From: an uncultured bacterium
GTDB taxonomy: Bacteria > Bacillota > Negativicutes > Veillonellales > Veillonellaceae
NCBI GenBank assembly: GCA_905214495.1
Contig: CAJMLW010000010.1
Location: 1 to 64,000, forward strand
Direction of reading: 5' to 3'
DNA: 64,000 nt
In this document: in pieces, positions 26,880-37,400 of the stretch
Layout of the letters: every line of letters starts with the position of its first letter
Position numbering within the stretch: the stretch's first letter is position 1
Notes under the pieces: model-generated
Told to the model about the DNA's origin: nothing
The model's input: only the letters and a program-made list of their open reading frames with translations
Database searches by the model: none
Translations under genes and position numbers: made by a program

Positions 26880-28151
26880 TTAAGCTTTATCCAATGCTTG
26901 GGAAAGATCATCGATAATATCATCAATATTTTCAAGACCAACAGACAAGCGGATCATATCTGGGGTTACACCAGCAGATTTTTGTTGTTCTTCGTTAAGT
27001 TGTGCATGTGTTGTGGATGCAGGGTGAATAACAAGAGATTTAGCATCTGCCACATTAGCAAGGTTAGAGAAGATTTGCAATGCATCAACCAATTTAATAC
27101 CTGCTTCTTTGCCGCCTTTTACACCGAATGTGAATACTGCACCAATCCCTTTAGGGAAATATTTATCTGCTAATGGTTTATATTTGCTATCTGCAAGTTC
27201 TGGATAGTTAACCCACGCAACTTTAGGATGTTTACTCAAGAAATCAACTACTTTACGAGTATTTTCTACATGACGTTCTACACGCAAGGATAATGTTTCA
27301 ATACCTTGCAAAATTTGCCATGCTGCTAGAGGCGTAATGCATGCACCTGTATCGCGAAGCAACTGAGCGCGAATTTTTACCGTGAAAGGAATTGGTAAAT
27401 CACCATATACTAGACCATTATAGTGTTCGTCACCTTCAGCAAAGCTAGGATATTTACCAGATGCTTTATAGTCGAACTTACCGGATTCTACAACTACACC
27501 AGCCAATGTTGTACCATGACCACCAAGATATTTAGTAGCAGAATGAACGACTACGTCTGCACCGTGTTCTAATGGACGGAACAAGTATGGAGATGCGAAT
27601 GTATTATCTACGATTAAGATAATATTATGTTTATGTGCAATATCAGCTACTGCCTGAACATCAATAAGGTTGATGCCAGGGTTCCCGATAGTTTCGATAT
27701 ATACAGCTTTTGTGTTGTCATCAATAGCTGCTTCAAACTCTTCCAAATTGTCAGGATTAACAAATTTAGTTTCGATACCAAAACGAGGCAATGTAGCAGT
27801 GAACAAATTATATGTACCACCATACAGTGTAGAAGCAGCGACGATATTATCACCTGCGCTCGCTACATTCAAAATGGAGTATGTAATCGCTGCAGAACCA
27901 GATGCTACAGCAATACCACCAGCACCACCTTCAAGTTGAGCTACACGAGCATCCAATACGTCAGTAGTAGGATTGCCAAGACGAGAATAAATACCACCAG
28001 GGTTAGTCAAGGCAAAACGACCAGCTGCTTCCTCTGCATCTTTAAACACGAAAGATGTTGTTTGGTAAATAGGTACTGCACGAGAACCTGTTGGATCCAC
28101 AGTATGACCTGCATGTAATTGTAATGTTTCAAATTTATATTGTTTGCTCAT
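26880..28151 (-). CDS. metY: O-acetylhomoserine sulfhydrylase
   Basis: A 423-residue PLP enzyme of the Cys/Met metabolism family. It makes homocysteine from O-acetylhomoserine and sulfide. The PLP lysine is in [11 protein letters not shown], and the N-terminal [28 protein letters not shown] is diagnostic of MetY rather than MetB. The start is the ATG behind GGGAG; a TTG three codons earlier is less likely. It lies downstream of metA on the same strand, separated by a structured repeat. MetA's predicted acetyl specificity fits this enzyme. Confidence 0.93.
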   Translation of the reverse strand: MSKQYKFETLQLHAGHTVDPTGSRAVPIYQTTSFVFKDAEEAAGRFALTNPGGIYSRLGNPTTDVLDARVAQLEGGAGGIAVASGSAAITYSILNVASAGDNIVAASTLYGGTYNLFTATLPRFGIETKFVNPDNLEEFEAAIDDNTKAVYIETIGNPGINLIDVQAVADIAHKHNIILIVDNTFASPYLFRPLEHGADVVVHSATKYLGGHGTTLAGVVVESGKFDYKASGKYPSFAEGDEHYNGLVYGDLPIPFTVKIRAQLLRDTGACITPLAAWQILQGIETLSLRVERHVENTRKVVDFLSKHPKVAWVNYPELADSKYKPLADKYFPKGIGAVFTFGVKGGKEAGIKLVDALQIFSNLANVADAKSLVIHPASTTHAQLNEEQQKSAGVTPDMIRLSVGLENIDDIIDDLSQALDKA

Positions 28152-28313
28152 CGAATTCAACTCCCATTCATCTAAAGGAATAAACTTTATTTCTTATGCC
28201 TATTATATTACTATGTATTAAAAAATATGTCTACCACTTTTTATAATACATTCTCCATAACTATAAGCTATAGCAAAAATTTTGGCGTATCTTAAAACAA
28301 ATGGATATAGAAA

Positions 28314-28409
28314 GAACCGAATGAGTTTCCAAAGGCGACTTTGGCCCTGCGGAGGCCGCAGGCCGGAGTCAGACCCGGCCGGTGGAGCCGTTGGGAACTC
28401 ATTCGGTTC
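28314..28409. repeat. GC-rich palindromic element, copy 1
   Basis: A 96-base element in AT-rich intergenic sequence. Perfect 14-bp arms (28314-28327 and 28396-28409, GAACCGAATGAGTT) enclose a GC-rich core with two further hairpins, CCTGCGG/CCGCAGG and GGCCGG/CCGGCC. A 33-base core (28355-28387, minus strand) recurs at 38510-38542 with one mismatch. It lies between metA and metY and would form a long stem-loop in RNA. Confidence 0.85.
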
Positions 28410-28426
28410 ACTAATATACTCTGTAT

Positions 28427-29386
28427 TTAAATATAAGCACCAAAATTTTTATCTCGTTCAAACTTCATTTTCTGAATTTGTTCAATAATATATGGTGTTT
28501 CTTGGTATACGTAATAGTTCAACCAATTCGTAAATAGCAATGTACTTACGGAACGCCATCTTACGATTGGTTTTTGTTTTGGATCATCATCAGGGAAATA
28601 GTTTTCTGGCACCGCAATGTCTTCACCTTTAGCAAGGTCTCGTACATATTCGCGATTGAGTGTATCCCAATCGTACTCGGAGTGACCAAAAACAAAGATG
28701 TGTTTGTTATCTAAGCTTCGTACGATGGCAGCCCCAGTTGGTTCAGAACCAGCTAACAATTCTAATTCCCTATGTGCTTTAATTTGATCTAATGAAACTG
28801 TAGTATGGCGTGAGTGCGGCATCCAGAACTTTTCATCAAAACCTCGTAAGAGAACCGGTTGGTCGTTATAGATATCATGTTCATAAACGCCGAACAATTT
28901 AGTATCCATAATTTGTTTATTAATGCCGAAATGATGGTACAGGCCAGCCTGTGCGCCCCAACAAATATAGAACGTGGAGTATACGTGTTCTTCACTCCAA
29001 TCCATAATTTCTACAAGCTCATCCCAATAGTCAACCTTTTCAAAAGGCATCAATTCTACAGGAGCACCGGTAATAATCAAGCCATCAAAAAACTCATCTT
29101 TAACTTCGTCAAAGGTACGGTAAAAAGTATCTAAATATTCTTCATCTACATTCTTAGATTTTCGAGATGCTGTATGCAATAAAGTTAAGTTTACTTGCAA
29201 CGGGCTATTACTAAGAGCGCGAAGGATTTGTGTTTCCGTAACCTCTTTTGTAGGCATCAAATTGACAAGCAAAATATGAAGCGGACGAATTTGTTGTGTT
29301 TCCGCTCGTTCCGTATCCATTACAAAGATATTCTCTTGTGCTAACTTTGTTATAGCCGGTAAATTCTTAATAACTTTAATCGGCAT
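28427..29386 (-). CDS. metA: Homoserine O-acetyltransferase (MetA family)
   Basis: A 319-residue acyltransferase that activates homoserine for methionine synthesis. The catalytic cysteine is residue 142 in YICWGAQAG, with the histidine in FGHSEYD. Residue 111 is glutamate (ITGAPVE). In this family Glu111 gives acetyl-CoA specificity while glycine, as in E. coli, gives succinyl-CoA, so acetyl transfer is predicted. It is preceded by patB with 11 bases between and by metB further upstream. Confidence 0.94.
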   Translation of the reverse strand: MPIKVIKNLPAITKLAQENIFVMDTERAETQQIRPLHILLVNLMPTKEVTETQILRALSNSPLQVNLTLLHTASRKSKNVDEEYLDTFYRTFDEVKDEFFDGLIITGAPVELMPFEKVDYWDELVEIMDWSEEHVYSTFYICWGAQAGLYHHFGINKQIMDTKLFGVYEHDIYNDQPVLLRGFDEKFWMPHSRHTTVSLDQIKAHRELELLAGSEPTGAAIVRSLDNKHIFVFGHSEYDWDTLNREYVRDLAKGEDIAVPENYFPDDDPKQKPIVRWRSVSTLLFTNWLNYYVYQETPYIIEQIQKMKFERDKNFGAYI

Positions 29387-29397
29387 TGTGAAACCTC

Positions 29398-30582
29398 CTA
29401 AAACCCTTTAGCAACATAAGCGCGACGCAATGCCTCTAAACCTTCTGCCAATGTTGCACGAGGGCAGGCAACATTGATGCGTTCAAACTTTTCACCATCT
29501 TTACCAAACATGGAGCCACTATCTAGCCATAGCTTTGCATCATTAAGTAGCCACTGCTCACGCTCTTCTGGTGTCAATGGCAGTTCAGAGCAATCAAACC
29601 ACATGAGATACGTACCCTCAGGTCGATACATGTGAAGCTTTGGCAAATGTTCCTTAAAATAATCAAGGGTATATTGAATATTCCCTTGAATATATTCCTT
29701 TAATTCATCAAGCCATGGTCCACCCACTTCATAAGCACCTTGGCAACCTACAAGTCCCATCGTGTTCAATTGACTATAGCCTGCACGGTCAATTTCTTTA
29801 ATAAATCTACGACGCAAGGAATCATTAGGGATGAAAATATTAGACACTTGTAAGCCCGCAATATTAAAGGACTTACTAGGCGCTGTACAAACGATGCAAT
29901 GCTCAGCATAGCTTTCACCAAGATTAGCAAAAACAGTATGCTTGTGACCATCCCATACGAAATCCGCATGAATTTCATCGCTAATAATAATCACATTATG
30001 TTTAATGCAAATGTCACCAAGTCGTTTCAACTCATCTTCAGTCCATACACGTCCTACAGGATTATGCGGATTACAGAGCAAAAACAATGTCACATTATGC
30101 TCAATAATAGCCCGTTCCACACCTTCAAAGTCAATAGTATACTTATCCTCACCTTGAATTAAAGGAACATTAATCAAATTACGGTCATTATCATCGATGA
30201 CCATGCTGAATGGATAGTATACAGGTTGATTAATGAGTACGCCTTCCCCTTCTTTTGTGAAAGCACGCACTGCCATAGCAAGAGCAAATACAACGCCCGG
30301 AGTTTTTACGAGCCATTTTTTATCTATATTCCAATTAAAACGGCTAGCGAACCATTCTTTTAGTACATTGAAATATGTATCATCAGATTCCGTATATCCG
30401 AAAATGCCATGATTAACGCGTTCTAATAAGACTTGCTTTAATTCACTAGGAATTTCAAAGTCCATATCCGCTACCCAAAATGGTAATACATCAGTAGGTT
30501 TACCACGTTGTACAGCAAAATCATATTTTAGAGACTTTGTATGCTTACGATCTACGATTTTGTCAAAATTATATCGGCCCAT
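29398..30582 (-). CDS. PatB/MalY-type cystathionine beta-lyase (PLP aminotransferase fold)
   Basis: A 394-residue PLP protein of class I/II fold. FWVADMDFEIP at the N-terminus, NPHNPVGRVWT, ISDEIHADFVWDGHKH and the PLP lysine in TAPSKSFNIAGLQ are hallmarks of MalY/PatB. These enzymes cleave cystathionine or other C-S substrates to homocysteine, pyruvate and ammonia. AAAAGGAGG lies before the ATG, and the gene starts 12 bases after metB. Confidence 0.92.
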   Translation of the reverse strand: MGRYNFDKIVDRKHTKSLKYDFAVQRGKPTDVLPFWVADMDFEIPSELKQVLLERVNHGIFGYTESDDTYFNVLKEWFASRFNWNIDKKWLVKTPGVVFALAMAVRAFTKEGEGVLINQPVYYPFSMVIDDNDRNLINVPLIQGEDKYTIDFEGVERAIIEHNVTLFLLCNPHNPVGRVWTEDELKRLGDICIKHNVIIISDEIHADFVWDGHKHTVFANLGESYAEHCIVCTAPSKSFNIAGLQVSNIFIPNDSLRRRFIKEIDRAGYSQLNTMGLVGCQGAYEVGGPWLDELKEYIQGNIQYTLDYFKEHLPKLHMYRPEGTYLMWFDCSELPLTPEEREQWLLNDAKLWLDSGSMFGKDGEKFERINVACPRATLAEGLEALRRAYVAKGF

Positions 30583-30594
30583 AATAGCCTCCTT

Positions 30595-31728
30595 TTATTT
30601 ATTGAAAGCTTGTGCTAAATCAGCAATCAAATCATCTGTGTCTTCAATGCCAACGGACAAGCGCAACAAGCGACGTGTAATCCCTTTGCGTTCCGCATCT
30701 TCAGGTTTTAAATCTGGATGTGTTTGTGTAACAGGATATGTCAACAAGGATTCGGTGCCGCCTAAACTTTCAGCAAATTGAATCAATTGAATACCTTCTA
30801 ACACTTGTTTAGCTGTCTTTTCACTATCTACTTCAAAGGACAACATACCGCCAAAGCCAGTGGTTTGAGATTTATTCACTTCATAGCCTGGATGTTCTGG
30901 AAGGCCAGGGAATAATACCTTTGTTACTTTCGGTTCTTGTTTCAACCATTCTGCAAGAGCGATAGCATTCTTTTGATGCTGTTCCATACGTAGTGCCAAA
31001 GTTTTGATGCCACGAATGACAAGCCAGCTATCAAAGGCAGATAAACATGCGCCTACGGTCTTATAAATAAGATGCAATTGAGACGCCAATTCATCATCTT
31101 TTACAATAGTAAATCCAGAAATTACATCATGATGACCACCGATAAATTTGGTCCCACTATGGACAACAATATCTGCACCAAGAGTTAATGGTTTTTGGAA
31201 ATAAGGGCTTAAAAATGTATTATCTACGATAACAAGTGCATTACGGTCATGTGCCATTTTACTTAACGCACGTACATCGGTAATTTCCATCATCGGATTT
31301 GTAGGTGTTTCAATATAAACAGCTTTAGTATTAGGTTTAAATGCTGCTTGTACAGCATCAAGATCAGATGTACCTATATAGGTAAATTCAACACCATTCT
31401 TTTCGTAGATATTAGTAAATAATCGAATGGATCCACCATATAAATCATCCCCTAAAATAACATGGTCTCCAGGGGAAAACAAATGGAATACTGCATCAAC
31501 AGCAGCCATGCCAGAAGAAAAAGCGATAGCATCAGTACCTTCTTCAAGGCCCGCAATTAAGGTTTCAAGGCGATCACGAGTTGGGTTAGATTCACGTGTA
31601 TATTGAAATCCTGTGGTTTCACCTAAACCAGGATGTGTAAATGTACTGGACATATAAATTGCTGGAGAAATTGCCCCTGTACTATCTGGTTTGCCACCAC
31701 CGTGAACACATTTTGTATTAAACTTCAT
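30595..31728 (-). CDS. Cystathionine gamma-synthase/gamma-lyase family enzyme
   Basis: A 377-residue PLP enzyme (MetB/MccB group). N-terminal FNTKCVHGGGKPD, YTRESNPTRD, the DDLYGGS segment and the PLP lysine in HSGTKFIGGHHDVISG are visible. It either makes cystathionine from acylhomoserine and cysteine or degrades cystathionine to cysteine; sequence alone does not decide. With patB and metA it forms a transsulfuration unit, while metY gives a parallel direct route. AAGGAG precedes the ATG. Confidence 0.9.
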   Translation of the reverse strand: MKFNTKCVHGGGKPDSTGAISPAIYMSSTFTHPGLGETTGFQYTRESNPTRDRLETLIAGLEEGTDAIAFSSGMAAVDAVFHLFSPGDHVILGDDLYGGSIRLFTNIYEKNGVEFTYIGTSDLDAVQAAFKPNTKAVYIETPTNPMMEITDVRALSKMAHDRNALVIVDNTFLSPYFQKPLTLGADIVVHSGTKFIGGHHDVISGFTIVKDDELASQLHLIYKTVGACLSAFDSWLVIRGIKTLALRMEQHQKNAIALAEWLKQEPKVTKVLFPGLPEHPGYEVNKSQTTGFGGMLSFEVDSEKTAKQVLEGIQLIQFAESLGGTESLLTYPVTQTHPDLKPEDAERKGITRRLLRLSVGIEDTDDLIADLAQAFNK

Positions 31729-32055
31729 CGTCTTGTCTCCTTATATATCTGATAAGATATGTTTCTATCTGCAAACTACAACCGTAGATAATATATTTCC
31801 TGTGTTTAACTAGGAATTAATAATCCCACTTTAAAACTATAGTATTATAATATATCTATTATAAAAAGTACGCTGTGCTTAGTCAATTAAAAGAGCTTGT
31901 CATATAGCTAAATACGTCTATTGAGTCATATGTATTTTGAATGAGTTGTCATAACTTTTAGTTTACATACAATAAAGGTCTGTAAAAGAATGCGGAGAAT
32001 GAACCGCCTCTCTTACAGACCTTTTTAATTATCCTCTATATATTTATTTAGGTCG
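31729..32055. other. Intergenic region upstream of the metB-patB-metA operon
   Basis: 327 bases. The part near 31974-32024 is a terminator hairpin (listed separately). The rest is AT-rich and should hold the promoter of the methionine operon. I looked for an S-box (SAM) riboswitch and a T-box on the minus strand and saw neither conserved core. Confidence 0.6.
31974..32026. terminator. Terminator downstream of the small DUF805 gene
   Basis: Perfect 12-bp outer stem AAAGGTCTGTAA with an inner GCGG/CCGC hairpin; T-rich on both sides. It follows the stop of the 86-codon DUF805 gene by about 30 bases. Confidence 0.85.
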
Positions 32056-32316
32056 CTAACATCCAATCGACAAAATAAAAAGAACTACTAGACCCAAGGC
32101 AACCCCCGTTGTTCCCCATACATGTGTTATACAACTAATAGCAGCACATATAAACAATATAGTGGCTATAATCAATTGATACACAAGCATAAAATGCCAG
32201 TATTCACTACGACTAGCACGGCCCTCAAAATTCGCATATTTATGAACTACACAGTGTTTAAAATTTTCTATAAAACCCAATTCATAGGTATCAATTGGCA
32301 ATGGAATATTTTTCAT
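32056..32316 (-). CDS. Truncated DUF805 membrane protein
   Basis: 86 residues. The N-terminal half of a DUF805 protein is clear (KYANFEGRASRSEYWHFML followed by two hydrophobic helices), but the protein stops where the usual RRLHD...G.W region would begin. It may be a decayed copy of the neighbouring DUF805 genes or a small membrane protein in its own right. A terminator separates it from the upstream copy. GAGG lies before the ATG, partly inside that terminator stem. Confidence 0.65.
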   Translation of the reverse strand: MKNIPLPIDTYELGFIENFKHCVVHKYANFEGRASRSEYWHFMLVYQLIIATILFICAAISCITHVWGTTGVALGLVVLFILSIGC

Positions 32317-32320
32317 ATAA

Positions 32321-32356
32321 AAAACCTCGTCTTACCAAGCGGTAAAACGAGGTTTT
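32321..32356 (-). terminator. Terminator after the trp/DUF805 series
   Basis: Stem AAAACCTCGT/ACGAGGTTTT with inner TTACC/GGTAA, followed by TTTTTT on the minus strand, starting right at the stop of the 191-codon DUF805 gene. It is the first strong terminator after trpA. Confidence 0.88.
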
Positions 32357-32357
32357 A

Positions 32358-32933
32358 CTAGAACATGCCTCTAGCATTAAATGATACCCATGCGCTTTCA
32401 ACAAACTGCTGAGTGAAAAGCCAAATATATAAAGTGATAGACACTGCGCCCATTAAAATATCTTCTCTCACAGTAGGCGTATGCTCTAAGCCTAACTGTT
32501 GTTCCATAACAGGTGTAACACTGGTATACCCTGTTTTCTCTCCATACACATTAATGGATGCATCACCTTTTTTCACAAGATTAGATAAGAGCACAAAGAC
32601 ACCAACAAAGGGAATAAATATTAGAAGAAATGTTAATCCACTCTTTCCAACATCATGCAATCGACGACAGGTTATAGCAAGACTCGGCAAAAAATATATG
32701 AGTTGTAGTATAACGAGTAAGACCATTGCATAATCACTGGTAGCCGATGTATTGCCGAGCACCATATCCACGATGATACCGAAGACAGCCAAACCATCTA
32801 AAATGATTTCACGGCACACCATAAACCGCCAAAACTCACTGCGGCTGGTACGACCAGAAAAGGTAACATATTGCTTGAATCCACGTTTAAGGGCATCCAT
32901 ATAACTTACATCATATATCATATTCTGATTCAT
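32358..32933 (-). CDS. DUF805 membrane protein
   Basis: 191 residues with the full DUF805 pattern: YVTFSGRTSRSEFWRFM, three to four membrane helices, and TCRRLHDVGKSGLTFLLIFIPF. A short hydrophilic tail and a further hydrophobic stretch follow. The function of the family is unknown. AAGGAGG precedes the ATG, and the gene starts 10 bases after the larger DUF805 gene upstream. It is followed at once by a terminator. Confidence 0.85.
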   Translation of the reverse strand: MNQNMIYDVSYMDALKRGFKQYVTFSGRTSRSEFWRFMVCREIILDGLAVFGIIVDMVLGNTSATSDYAMVLLVILQLIYFLPSLAITCRRLHDVGKSGLTFLLIFIPFVGVFVLLSNLVKKGDASINVYGEKTGYTSVTPVMEQQLGLEHTPTVREDILMGAVSITLYIWLFTQQFVESAWVSFNARGMF

Positions 32934-32942
32934 AGGCCCTCC

Positions 32943-33926
32943 TTATCTCTCTTCATATTTTTGATCGTATGGCATAATCGACTCAATACGCCACGTATCA
33001 TTCTCATATATCATCTTGACGAACATTCGATTAGGATAGGCTTTATCTGTGAAAGTCAGCTCAAAAGAAATATAATCTACATCGTCATCATCTCTCAACA
33101 CACCTTGTAAGAGGAGCGAAGACATTTGACGATTATGAGTAACTTTGACAGATTTAACCCATTGATCATAGGTGCCATATTTTTCACGTTCTCGATGAGC
33201 CAATAAACGATATGCCTCTTGATACTGCTCCTTATTAAGATATATATAATAATTTATTACAACCTGTTTAGCGGATTCAACGGCTGTACTACTACCTAAG
33301 GTCTTTTGTGCCATAATCATAAACGCACCAGGTTGCATCTGTAAATACGCATCGATTTCCTTATCTACAGCAGAGGAAAAACTATATATCCCAATCGCCC
33401 AGCTAACAACAGTAAGAGTAATGGTAGCAATAATACTTGTTCTACTATACGATGTACGCACTACTTTACTAGAACCATCTAGATTTTGTATATTGTTTCC
33501 CATTTCATCGCTAAATAAATCGATTTCTTCAAAGGACTCTACTGTTCTTTTAACAGCAGGATGTTTCTTTGTACCTCGCAGCAATAATACGATAACGATT
33601 AGAATCCCTATATAGGGAATAAACCCTAATAGCAAAAGCCATTCGCTATTATTTGTATCATGCAAACGGCGTACCATAGCACCCAAATTAGGCAATGTTA
33701 GAGCCATAATCGAAATGAACCACAGCGCAAAAACTATGCCAATCGTATATATAAATAGGGCACTATGAAGGGACAATAGGCCTAGCACGGCTAAGCCTAC
33801 ACCAACAATCAAATGCTCAACGAGCATAAATCGCCAAAATGCACCCCGAGAAATGGTACCAGAAAAATCACAATACCGATCTATAATATTATCTTTTATT
33901 GTATCAATCACTAATTGTCGTATCAT
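32943..33926 (-). CDS. DUF805 membrane protein with extracytoplasmic C-terminal domain
   Basis: 327 residues. The first 120 are a DUF805 unit (YCDFSGTISRGAFWRFM ... VRRLHDTNNSEWLLLLGFIPYIG). A further membrane helix follows near residue 175 (SIIATITLTVVSWAIGIY), then a domain of about 130 residues resembling DUF4878/lumazine-binding-like folds (VVINYYIYLNKEQYQEAYRLL ... WRIESIMPY). It starts only 36 bases after trpA with no hairpin between, so it may be read through from the trp operon. Confidence 0.82.
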   Translation of the reverse strand: MIRQLVIDTIKDNIIDRYCDFSGTISRGAFWRFMLVEHLIVGVGLAVLGLLSLHSALFIYTIGIVFALWFISIMALTLPNLGAMVRRLHDTNNSEWLLLLGFIPYIGILIVIVLLLRGTKKHPAVKRTVESFEEIDLFSDEMGNNIQNLDGSSKVVRTSYSRTSIIATITLTVVSWAIGIYSFSSAVDKEIDAYLQMQPGAFMIMAQKTLGSSTAVESAKQVVINYYIYLNKEQYQEAYRLLAHREREKYGTYDQWVKSVKVTHNRQMSSLLLQGVLRDDDDVDYISFELTFTDKAYPNRMFVKMIYENDTWRIESIMPYDQKYEER

Positions 33927-33962
33927 TAAACATCCTTTTTCTCAAACGACAGAACAATTGTA

Positions 33963-34754
33963 TTATGCTTCAGCTTTTAAAACAGCTTGCTTCATAGACT
34001 GTACATAATCAAATAATGCTTGGTCTGCATTTTCGCCGTGTTCTGCTACGATTTTTACAATAGCAGAACCTACGATAGCACCATCTGATACACGCGCCAT
34101 AGCTTCCGCTTGTTCTGGCTTGGAAATACCGAAACCAACGGCTACAGGAATATCAGTGTATTTACGAATCGTTTCAACAATCGATTTAATATCCGTCTTG
34201 ATTTCGCTACGCATACCGGTAACGCCAAGAGAGGATACACAGTACACAAAACCTTCTGCATCTTTCGCAATCATTTCGATGCGGTTTTCAGATGTTGGAG
34301 CAATTAGTGATACCACTTCAACACCGTGTTTATTAGCGATACTAGCAAGTTCCCCTTTTTCTTCAAATGGCATATCAGGTACGATAACGCCAGAAATGCC
34401 AACCTCTTCACAGAGAGTAAAGAACTTTTCACGACCGAATACATAAATAGGATTCAAGTAGGTCATGAACACAAGTGGAACTGTCACCGCATCATCGCCA
34501 GTACGCAAACGGCGTACCATGTTGAAGATATCATGAACTTTTACACCTGTAGATAGAGCCCGCGTGCTTGCCTCTTGGATAACTGGGCCTTCCGCTGTTG
34601 GGTCCGAGAAGGGAATACCGATTTCCACCATGTCAGCGCCAGCTTTCACCATGATACGAATATAACGTTCCGTATTTTCAATACCATGGTCACCAGCACT
34701 AATAAATGGGATGAATGCCTTGCCCTTTGTGAAAGCGTCTTTAATTTTACTCAT
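33963..34754 (-). CDS. trpA: Tryptophan synthase alpha subunit
   Basis: Splits indole-3-glycerol phosphate to indole for the beta subunit. The 263 residues show the TIM-barrel motifs [19 protein letters not shown] (catalytic Glu and Asp region), [23 protein letters not shown] and [11 protein letters not shown]. It overlaps trpB by eight bases and is the last biosynthetic gene of the trp operon. Confidence 0.97.
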   Translation of the reverse strand: MSKIKDAFTKGKAFIPFISAGDHGIENTERYIRIMVKAGADMVEIGIPFSDPTAEGPVIQEASTRALSTGVKVHDIFNMVRRLRTGDDAVTVPLVFMTYLNPIYVFGREKFFTLCEEVGISGVIVPDMPFEEKGELASIANKHGVEVVSLIAPTSENRIEMIAKDAEGFVYCVSSLGVTGMRSEIKTDIKSIVETIRKYTDIPVAVGFGISKPEQAEAMARVSDGAIVGSAIVKIVAEHGENADQALFDYVQSMKQAVLKAEA

Positions 34755-35940
34755 GAAGATCCACCCCTCTGTATTTCGCCATAGCCGCTACGTCTTTATC
34801 GCCACGACCAGATAAACAAATAATAATGATATCGTCCTTGCTCATTGTAGGCGCAATTTTACGTGCATGTGCCACTGCATGAGCACTTTCGATAGCCGGA
34901 ATAATGCCCTCTAAACGAGATAAATATTCGAATGCATCCACCGCTTCATCATCTGTTACAGGCACATATTCGGCGCGACCACTATCGCGTAAATATGCAT
35001 GTTCAGGTCCTATACCAGGATAATCAAGGCCCGCAGAAATAGAATATACCGGTGCAATTTGACCATCTTCATCTTGGCAGAAATAGGACTTCATACCGTG
35101 GAAAATACCAACTGTACCTTTTGCCATGGTAGCTGCATGTTCTTCTGTATCAATGCCACGACCTGCCGCTTCACAACCGATGAGGCGTACGCTTTCATCA
35201 GGGATGAAGTTATAGAACATGCCCATCGCATTGGAGCCGCCACCTACACAAGCCATAACAGCTGTTGGCAATTTACCTTCCGCTTCAAGGATTTGTTCAC
35301 GTGCTTCACGACTGATGATGGATTGGAAATCGCGGACAATCATAGGGAATGGATGCGCGCCCATAACAGAGCCCAATACATAATGCGTATCAGACATACG
35401 GTTAGTCCATTCGCGCATTGCTTCGGATACGGCATCCTTCAAGGTACTTGTACCAGTTGTTACTGGATGTACCTTAGCGCCCAATAGTTCCATACGGTAT
35501 ACGTTAAGAGCTTGACGTTCACAGTCTTCAGCGCCCATAAACACTTCGCATTCCATGCCCATCAACGCAGCTACAGTAGCTGTTGCTACACCGTGCTGAC
35601 CAGCCCCAGTTTCAGCGATAACGCGAGTTTTACCCATTCGTTTTGCCAACAACATTTGACCAATTACATTATTCAATTTGTGGGAACCAGTATGGTTCAA
35701 ATCTTCACGTTTCAAATAAATTTTGGCGCCACCTAGGTCCTTTGTCATGCGATCTGCATAGTATAAAAGGGATGGACGACCTGTATATGTTTTATGTAAA
35801 TCCTCAAGTTCGCGCACAAACTCTGGATCATCTTTATACTTGTTGTACGCTTCTTCCAATTCGATGACTGCATTCATCAATGTTTCTGGCATAAATTGAC
35901 CACCGAAGGCGCCAAAATAGCCATGTCTTTGTTCACTCAT
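34747..35940 (-). CDS. trpB: Tryptophan synthase beta subunit
   Basis: The PLP enzyme that joins indole and serine. The 397 residues carry [13 protein letters not shown], the PLP lysine in [24 protein letters not shown] and the phosphate loop [10 protein letters not shown]. The form is TrpB1, normally complexed with TrpA. It follows trpCF by five bases. Confidence 0.98.
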   Translation of the reverse strand: MSEQRHGYFGAFGGQFMPETLMNAVIELEEAYNKYKDDPEFVRELEDLHKTYTGRPSLLYYADRMTKDLGGAKIYLKREDLNHTGSHKLNNVIGQMLLAKRMGKTRVIAETGAGQHGVATATVAALMGMECEVFMGAEDCERQALNVYRMELLGAKVHPVTTGTSTLKDAVSEAMREWTNRMSDTHYVLGSVMGAHPFPMIVRDFQSIISREAREQILEAEGKLPTAVMACVGGGSNAMGMFYNFIPDESVRLIGCEAAGRGIDTEEHAATMAKGTVGIFHGMKSYFCQDEDGQIAPVYSISAGLDYPGIGPEHAYLRDSGRAEYVPVTDDEAVDAFEYLSRLEGIIPAIESAHAVAHARKIAPTMSKDDIIIICLSGRGDKDVAAMAKYRGVDLHE

Positions 35941-35945
35941 ATAAC

Positions 35946-37397
35946 TTACCTTCCTATACTCTTCACAATCTTGGTGAAAGCTGTAATCTTCTCATCATCC
36001 TTCACACCATTTGTTTCAATGCCACTGCTAGTATCAATACCATATGGACGAACCGTGCGAATAGCACGAGCCACATTGGTACTATCAATACCTCCAGCTA
36101 GCATAAATGGACGTTCAAACTCATCTAACGAGGACCAATCGAATACTTCTCCTGTGCCGCCCCGTTCGTCTTTATGATATGCATCAAAGAGAATCATATC
36201 TGCACTGCTATCAATCCACTCCTCTACATCTGCCGCACTTCGGATTTGGACCGCCTTCCAAACCTCTACATTAGTACGTTCTTTTAAGGATTGGATGAAA
36301 GTCTCATCTTCATCGCCATGCAATTGCACAGCATCTAGATTGGCTTCATTAGCAATGGTAACGAGGTTGTCTACTGTTTCATTTACAAAAACACCGACAG
36401 TTTTTATTGTATCATCCTTATCTTGTTCTGTATCTGAGCCATATTTTTTGACATATACCTTGTGTAGTTCTTCAGCTAATGTCTTAGCTTGTTCGACAGT
36501 AACTTGCCGTTTGCTCGGTGCAAATACAAGGCCCATATAATCAGGCTTTGCATCGACTATAGCAGGAATTGTTTCTACCTTAGAGATACCACACATCTTA
36601 ATTTTTGGTGTGTAGTAGGTTGGACCGTAGAGATATGCCAATTTCTCAACCTTATTAGGGGAACGCATAAAGGTTTCCCCCATCAAGGCTACGCCGATAT
36701 TATTATCCCGTAACACTTGTATATCCTCTGGCGTTTCAAGGCCACTTTCAGATACGAAGATTACATCGTCTTCCACGAGATTGCGTAATCGTACACTATT
36801 TTGTACATCTACGGTGAAGTCTTTCAAATTGCGGTTGTTAACACCAATAATACGGGCACCGCAATCGATGGCCATTTGTACCTCTACTTCATCATGGGCC
36901 TCTACTAAGGAAGATAAACCAAGAGAATCGGCTAACTCACGGAATTTTGTTAACGTAGGCACATCTAAACATGCACAGATTAGGAGAATCGCACTAGCGC
37001 CCCATACCTTTGCTTGGTAGATTTGGTATTCATCAATGATGAAGTCCTTACGAAGTACAGGGATTTTGACAGTGCTTGCAATTTCTTGCAAATATTTTTT
37101 ATCACCTTTAAAGAAATCTGGCTCCGTCAAAACGGAGATAGCCGCGGCACCAGCCACTTCATATTCTTTAGCGATGTCTAAATAGGGGAAGTGCTCAGCA
37201 ATAATTCCCTTAGACGGAGATGCCTTCTTTACTTCGCAAATGAAGTTAAAGTCTTGCTGACGAAGGGCTGCTTCAAAAGGAAAGCCTGTATCAGATGGTA
37301 ACGCCAACGCCGCTGCTTTTACAGCCTCAGGTGATTCCACCTGTTTTTCTTGGGCCACCCGAATTTTGGTAGCCTCTACAATCTTATCTAAAATCAA
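35946..37397 (-). CDS. trpCF: Bifunctional indole-3-glycerol phosphate synthase / phosphoribosylanthranilate isomerase
   Basis: A 483-residue fusion. Residues 1 to about 260 are TrpC ([52 protein letters not shown]). The rest is TrpF ([39 protein letters not shown]). The order C-F is the same as in E. coli. It starts three bases after trpD. Confidence 0.97.
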   Translation of the reverse strand: MILDKIVEATKIRVAQEKQVESPEAVKAAALALPSDTGFPFEAALRQQDFNFICEVKKASPSKGIIAEHFPYLDIAKEYEVAGAAAISVLTEPDFFKGDKKYLQEIASTVKIPVLRKDFIIDEYQIYQAKVWGASAILLICACLDVPTLTKFRELADSLGLSSLVEAHDEVEVQMAIDCGARIIGVNNRNLKDFTVDVQNSVRLRNLVEDDVIFVSESGLETPEDIQVLRDNNIGVALMGETFMRSPNKVEKLAYLYGPTYYTPKIKMCGISKVETIPAIVDAKPDYMGLVFAPSKRQVTVEQAKTLAEELHKVYVKKYGSDTEQDKDDTIKTVGVFVNETVDNLVTIANEANLDAVQLHGDEDETFIQSLKERTNVEVWKAVQIRSAADVEEWIDSSADMILFDAYHKDERGGTGEVFDWSSLDEFERPFMLAGGIDSTNVARAIRTVRPYGIDTSSGIETNGVKDDEKITAFTKIVKSIGR

Positions 37398-37400
37398 TGA

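Noticed and set aside
31729..32055. Possible SAM riboswitch or T-box before the methionine operon
   Set aside because: Neither the S-box conserved sequence nor the T-box core is present on the minus strand.
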